Positions 4,815-6,766 of a DNA stretch of 6,766 nucleotides are shown here, in pieces. The first letter of the stretch is position 1; every line of letters begins with the position of its first letter. The notes beneath the pieces were generated by a model, which saw only the letters and a program-made list of their open reading frames with translations, was not told where the DNA came from and ran no database searches. This stretch comes from an uncultured Lachnospiraceae bacterium (GTDB taxonomy: Bacteria > Bacillota > Clostridia > Lachnospirales > Lachnospiraceae). The position numbers and the translations under genes were made by a program. The stretch is taken from the NCBI GenBank assembly GCA_947589175.1, contig CANPZR010000136.1, forward strand, positions 1 to 6,766, given 5' to 3'.

Positions 4815-5990
4815 TCAGGAAAGAACATCGGCTAGAATCTCCGCCATCTCGTCAATGTCCTTCTTCTCTATCACAAGCGGCGGCACAAAGCGGATTACAT
4901 TGGTCCCGGCGCTCATGAGAATCAGCCCCTTTTCCAGCGCCTTCGTCACATAGGGCCCCGCCGCCTCGGTCAGCTCCAGTCCGCGCATAAGCCCCAGTCC
5001 GCGAGTCTCCTTCACAAGCGGTTTCCCTACGAGCTCTTTCAACTTCTCGTCCAGATACTCGCCCATCTCCTGTACATGCGCCAGTATATTCTTCTTTTCA
5101 AACTGCGCGAGCGTCGCGCACACTGCCGCGCACGCAAGCGGATTTCCGCCGAACGTCGTGCCGTGGTCGCCCGGCACAAGCGCCTCCGCGATCTCGGCTG
5201 TGGTGGCAATCGCGCCCACCGTAACGCCGTTTCCGATTCCCTTTGCCATTGTGACAATATCCGGTTTCACACCATAGTGCTCATAGGCGAACATTTTTCC
5301 GCTCCGCCCCATGCCGCACTGAATCTCGTCGCAGATCATCATGATGTCCCGCTCGTCGCACAGCTCGCGGATTCCCTGCAGAAATTCTCTGTCCGCCGGA
5401 TAAATGCCGCCCTCGCCCTGCACGGCCTCCACGATGATGGCGTATGTACCATCCGTGACATTTGCCTTCACGCTCTCGATGTCGTTGTAGTCCGCAAAGC
5501 TGACGCCTGTGAGCATGGGCTCAAAGGGCTTTCTGTACTTCGCCGTTCCCGTCACCGACAGCGCACCCATGCTCCGTCCGTGGAACGCCTTGTTCATCGA
5601 AACGATCTCGTGACGCTCCTCATGCCCCTTCATAATCGCGTACTTGCGCGCCAGCTTGAGCGCTCCCTCGTTCGCCTCCGTGCCGCTGTTCGCCATGAAC
5701 ACCTTGTCCATTCCGGACGCCTCGGCGAGCCCCTTTGCCGCCCTCATAAGCGGCTCCGAGTAAAAATAATTGGAAAAATGGATTCCCTTGTCAATCTGCT
5801 CCTTCAGGGCATTTTTGAACTCCTCGTTGCTGTATCCCAAGGCGCACACGGCAATGCCGCCGCCAAAATCCAGATACCGCTTTCCCTCCGTGTCGTACAG
5901 GCACACTCCCTCGCCGTGGTCCAAGACCACCGGATAACGGTTGTAGGAGTGAACCAGATACTGCTCTGATTCATCGATAAGCTTCTGCAT
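4815..5990 (-). CDS. argD: Acetylornithine aminotransferase
   Basis: A 391-residue class-III PLP aminotransferase. ArgD converts N-acetylglutamate semialdehyde and glutamate to N-acetylornithine and 2-oxoglutarate, a cytoplasmic step toward ornithine and arginine. Family landmarks are present: DFGGGIAVCALGY (41-53), the phosphate-binding SGTEAN (102-107), AFHGR (135-139), EAVQGEGG (188-195), DEIQCGMGRSG (221-231) with the PLP-ring Asp221, the Schiff-base Lys250 in TMAKGIGNG, and TTFGGNPLA (278-286). The length is normal and no key residue is missing. The ATG at 5990..5988 is preceded by AAAGGA at 9 nt. The related GABA and succinylornithine aminotransferases share these motifs, but argB immediately upstream makes ArgD the clear choice. 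It probably shares a transcript with argB. What follows is an AT-rich repeat region rather than argF or carA. Confidence 0.95.
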   Translation of the reverse strand: MQKLIDESEQYLVHSYNRYPVVLDHGEGVCLYDTEGKRYLDFGGGIAVCALGYSNEEFKNALKEQIDKGIHFSNYFYSEPLMRAAKGLAEASGMDKVFMANSGTEANEGALKLARKYAIMKGHEERHEIVSMNKAFHGRSMGALSVTGTAKYRKPFEPMLTGVSFADYNDIESVKANVTDGTYAIIVEAVQGEGGIYPADREFLQGIRELCDERDIMMICDEIQCGMGRSGKMFAYEHYGVKPDIVTMAKGIGNGVTVGAIATTAEIAEALVPGDHGTTFGGNPLACAAVCATLAQFEKKNILAHVQEMGEYLDEKLKELVGKPLVKETRGLGLMRGLELTEAAGPYVTKALEKGLILMSAGTNVIRFVPPLVIEKKDIDEMAEILADVLS

Positions 5991-6017
5991 GTCTCGTCGT
6001 CCTTTCTTTCTGTATTT

Positions 6018-6104
6018 TGCTGTTTAATGTGCTGCTCGCTCTGTGCGCAATGCGCACTCGCGCTTGACCTTTCTGCTGTTTAGTGTGCTGCTCGCTCGTG
6101 CGCA
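6018..6104. repeat. Imperfect direct repeat spanning the argB stop codon and the argB-argD gap
   Basis: Bases 6018-6040 recur at 6074-6096 with one mismatch in 23 (6027 A, 6083 G), and the match continues with one indel into TGTGCGCA / GTGCGCA, about 31 nt in all. The period is 56 bp. The copy at 6074-6104 contains the argB stop codon and its last codons. The second copy lies wholly in the gap and carries the same TTA triplet. Between them, GTGCGCAATGCGCAC (6043-6057) is a perfect palindrome with a single central base. This looks like a local duplication of the argB 3' end. Confidence 0.8.
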
Positions 6105-6766
6105 TATAAATTCAAATTGTTGTCAATAATCGCCGTTCCGATACCCTGCTTGGTGAAAAACTCCAAGAGCAGGCAGTGCTCTTTTCTTCCGTCCAGAATA
6201 TGCACCCGGCTCACGCCCTGCTCGACGGCCTCGATGCAGTTCTTGATTTTCGGAATCATGCCCCCGCCGATGGTGCCGTTTTCAATGAGGTATTTGGCCT
6301 CCTTGACCGGCAGCACCGAGATCAGCGTCTCCGGATCGTCCTTGTCCATGCAGACTCCGTCGATGTCGGTCATGAACGCCAGCTTCTCCGCCTTGATGCA
6401 CTTGGCGATGGCGCTGGCCGCGTCGTCCGCATTTATATTATATGCCTGATAGTCCTCATCCATGCCAATCGGGGCGATAATCGGAATAAAATCCTTTTCG
6501 ATGAGCGTGTCGATTAACGATGAATCCACCGATACCACCTCGCCCACAAATCCGATGTCCTTTCCACGGGACAGCTTTTTCCGGCAAACCATCGTGCCGC
6601 CGTCCTTGCCGCTGATGCCCGCCGCCTTTACGCCGAGCTTTTCCATCATCTGAACCAGGTGCTTGTTCACCTTGTTCAGCACCATTTCCGCCACCTCCAG
6701 CGTGTCCTCGTCCGTCACCCGGAGGCCGTCCACAAACTGGCTCTCCTTGCCCATGTACCCCAGCCA
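6080..6766 (-). CDS. argB: Acetylglutamate kinase, C-terminal 228 residues (start outside window)
   Basis: ArgB phosphorylates N-acetylglutamate to N-acetylglutamyl phosphate, the second step of ornithine synthesis, in the cytoplasm. The frame is open to the right edge (WLGYMGKES...), so the N-terminus with the first glycine-rich nucleotide motif is missing, probably about 70 residues. Numbered from the first visible residue, FVDGLRVTDEDT (11-22), GFVGEV (72-77), PIIAPIG (95-101), YNINADDAA (109-117), TDIDGV (133-138) and GTIGGGMIPKI (164-174) follow the amino-acid kinase fold of NAG kinases. Many homologues end soon after GIGT (here 208-211). This one runs on for about 15 residues (to YAHERAAH), and the last part is encoded within the repeat shared with the gap. 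argD follows after 89 nt, presumably in one operon. Whether it is the arginine-inhibited hexameric type cannot be judged without the N-terminal helix. Confidence 0.95.
   Translation of the reverse strand, partial: WLGYMGKESQFVDGLRVTDEDTLEVAEMVLNKVNKHLVQMMEKLGVKAAGISGKDGGTMVCRKKLSRGKDIGFVGEVVSVDSSLIDTLIEKDFIPIIAPIGMDEDYQAYNINADDAASAIAKCIKAEKLAFMTDIDGVCMDKDDPETLISVLPVKEAKYLIENGTIGGGMIPKIKNCIEAVEQGVSRVHILDGRKEHCLLLEFFTKQGIGTAIIDNNLNLYAHERAAH

Noticed and set aside
5076..5969. Long plus-strand open frame of 297 codons opposite argD
   Set aside because: It lies wholly antisense to a convincing argD, its product is rich in Arg, His and Leu without recognisable motifs, and it mirrors the codon bias of the real gene.
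6043..6057. Arginine repressor operator at the GC palindrome in the argB-argD gap
   Set aside because: ARG boxes are AT-rich 18-bp palindromes of a different pattern; this GC-rich dyad does not resemble them.

Overview
All the genes here lie on the minus strand, so transcription runs from high to low coordinates. The window looks like the chromosome of a Gram-positive, Clostridia-type Firmicute, most likely in or near the Lachnospiraceae. This rests on the strong purine-rich Shine-Dalgarno sites, the WalR-like response regulator, the GerMN lipoprotein and ComEA of the SLBB plus helix-hairpin-helix type. Coding sequence looks moderately GC-rich, while three of the gaps are AT-rich. I cannot name a species.

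Right side (6766 to 4815): the end of an arginine biosynthesis operon. argB (acetylglutamate kinase) runs off the right edge and argD (acetylornithine aminotransferase) follows after an 89-nt gap. These are consecutive steps of ornithine synthesis, separated only by ArgC. The argB 3' end and the argB-argD gap share an imperfect direct repeat that includes the argB stop codon.

Middle (4814 to 4056): an AT-rich 215-nt gap with a degenerate array of roughly 14-nt period, a small YdcZ-family membrane protein with a leader that may hide its ribosome binding site, and a second AT-rich gap holding a plausible promoter for comEA.

Left side (4055 to 1): comEA, an OmpR-type response regulator, its sensor histidine kinase, a GerMN lipoprotein, and the first 36 codons of what is probably comEC at the left edge. 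DNA-uptake genes therefore seem to enclose a two-component system and its neighbouring lipoprotein. Regulator and kinase genes overlap. The kinase-lipoprotein and lipoprotein-comEC gaps are 69 and 19 nt and carry no terminator, so at least the four genes from the regulator onward are probably co-transcribed.

The genes are of known families. The most notable points are the interleaving of competence genes with a two-component system and GerMN lipoprotein (resembling actinobacterial MtrA-MtrB-LpqB), and short-period AT-rich repeats in the gaps. I saw no RNA genes, insertion sequences, CRISPR arrays or phage genes.
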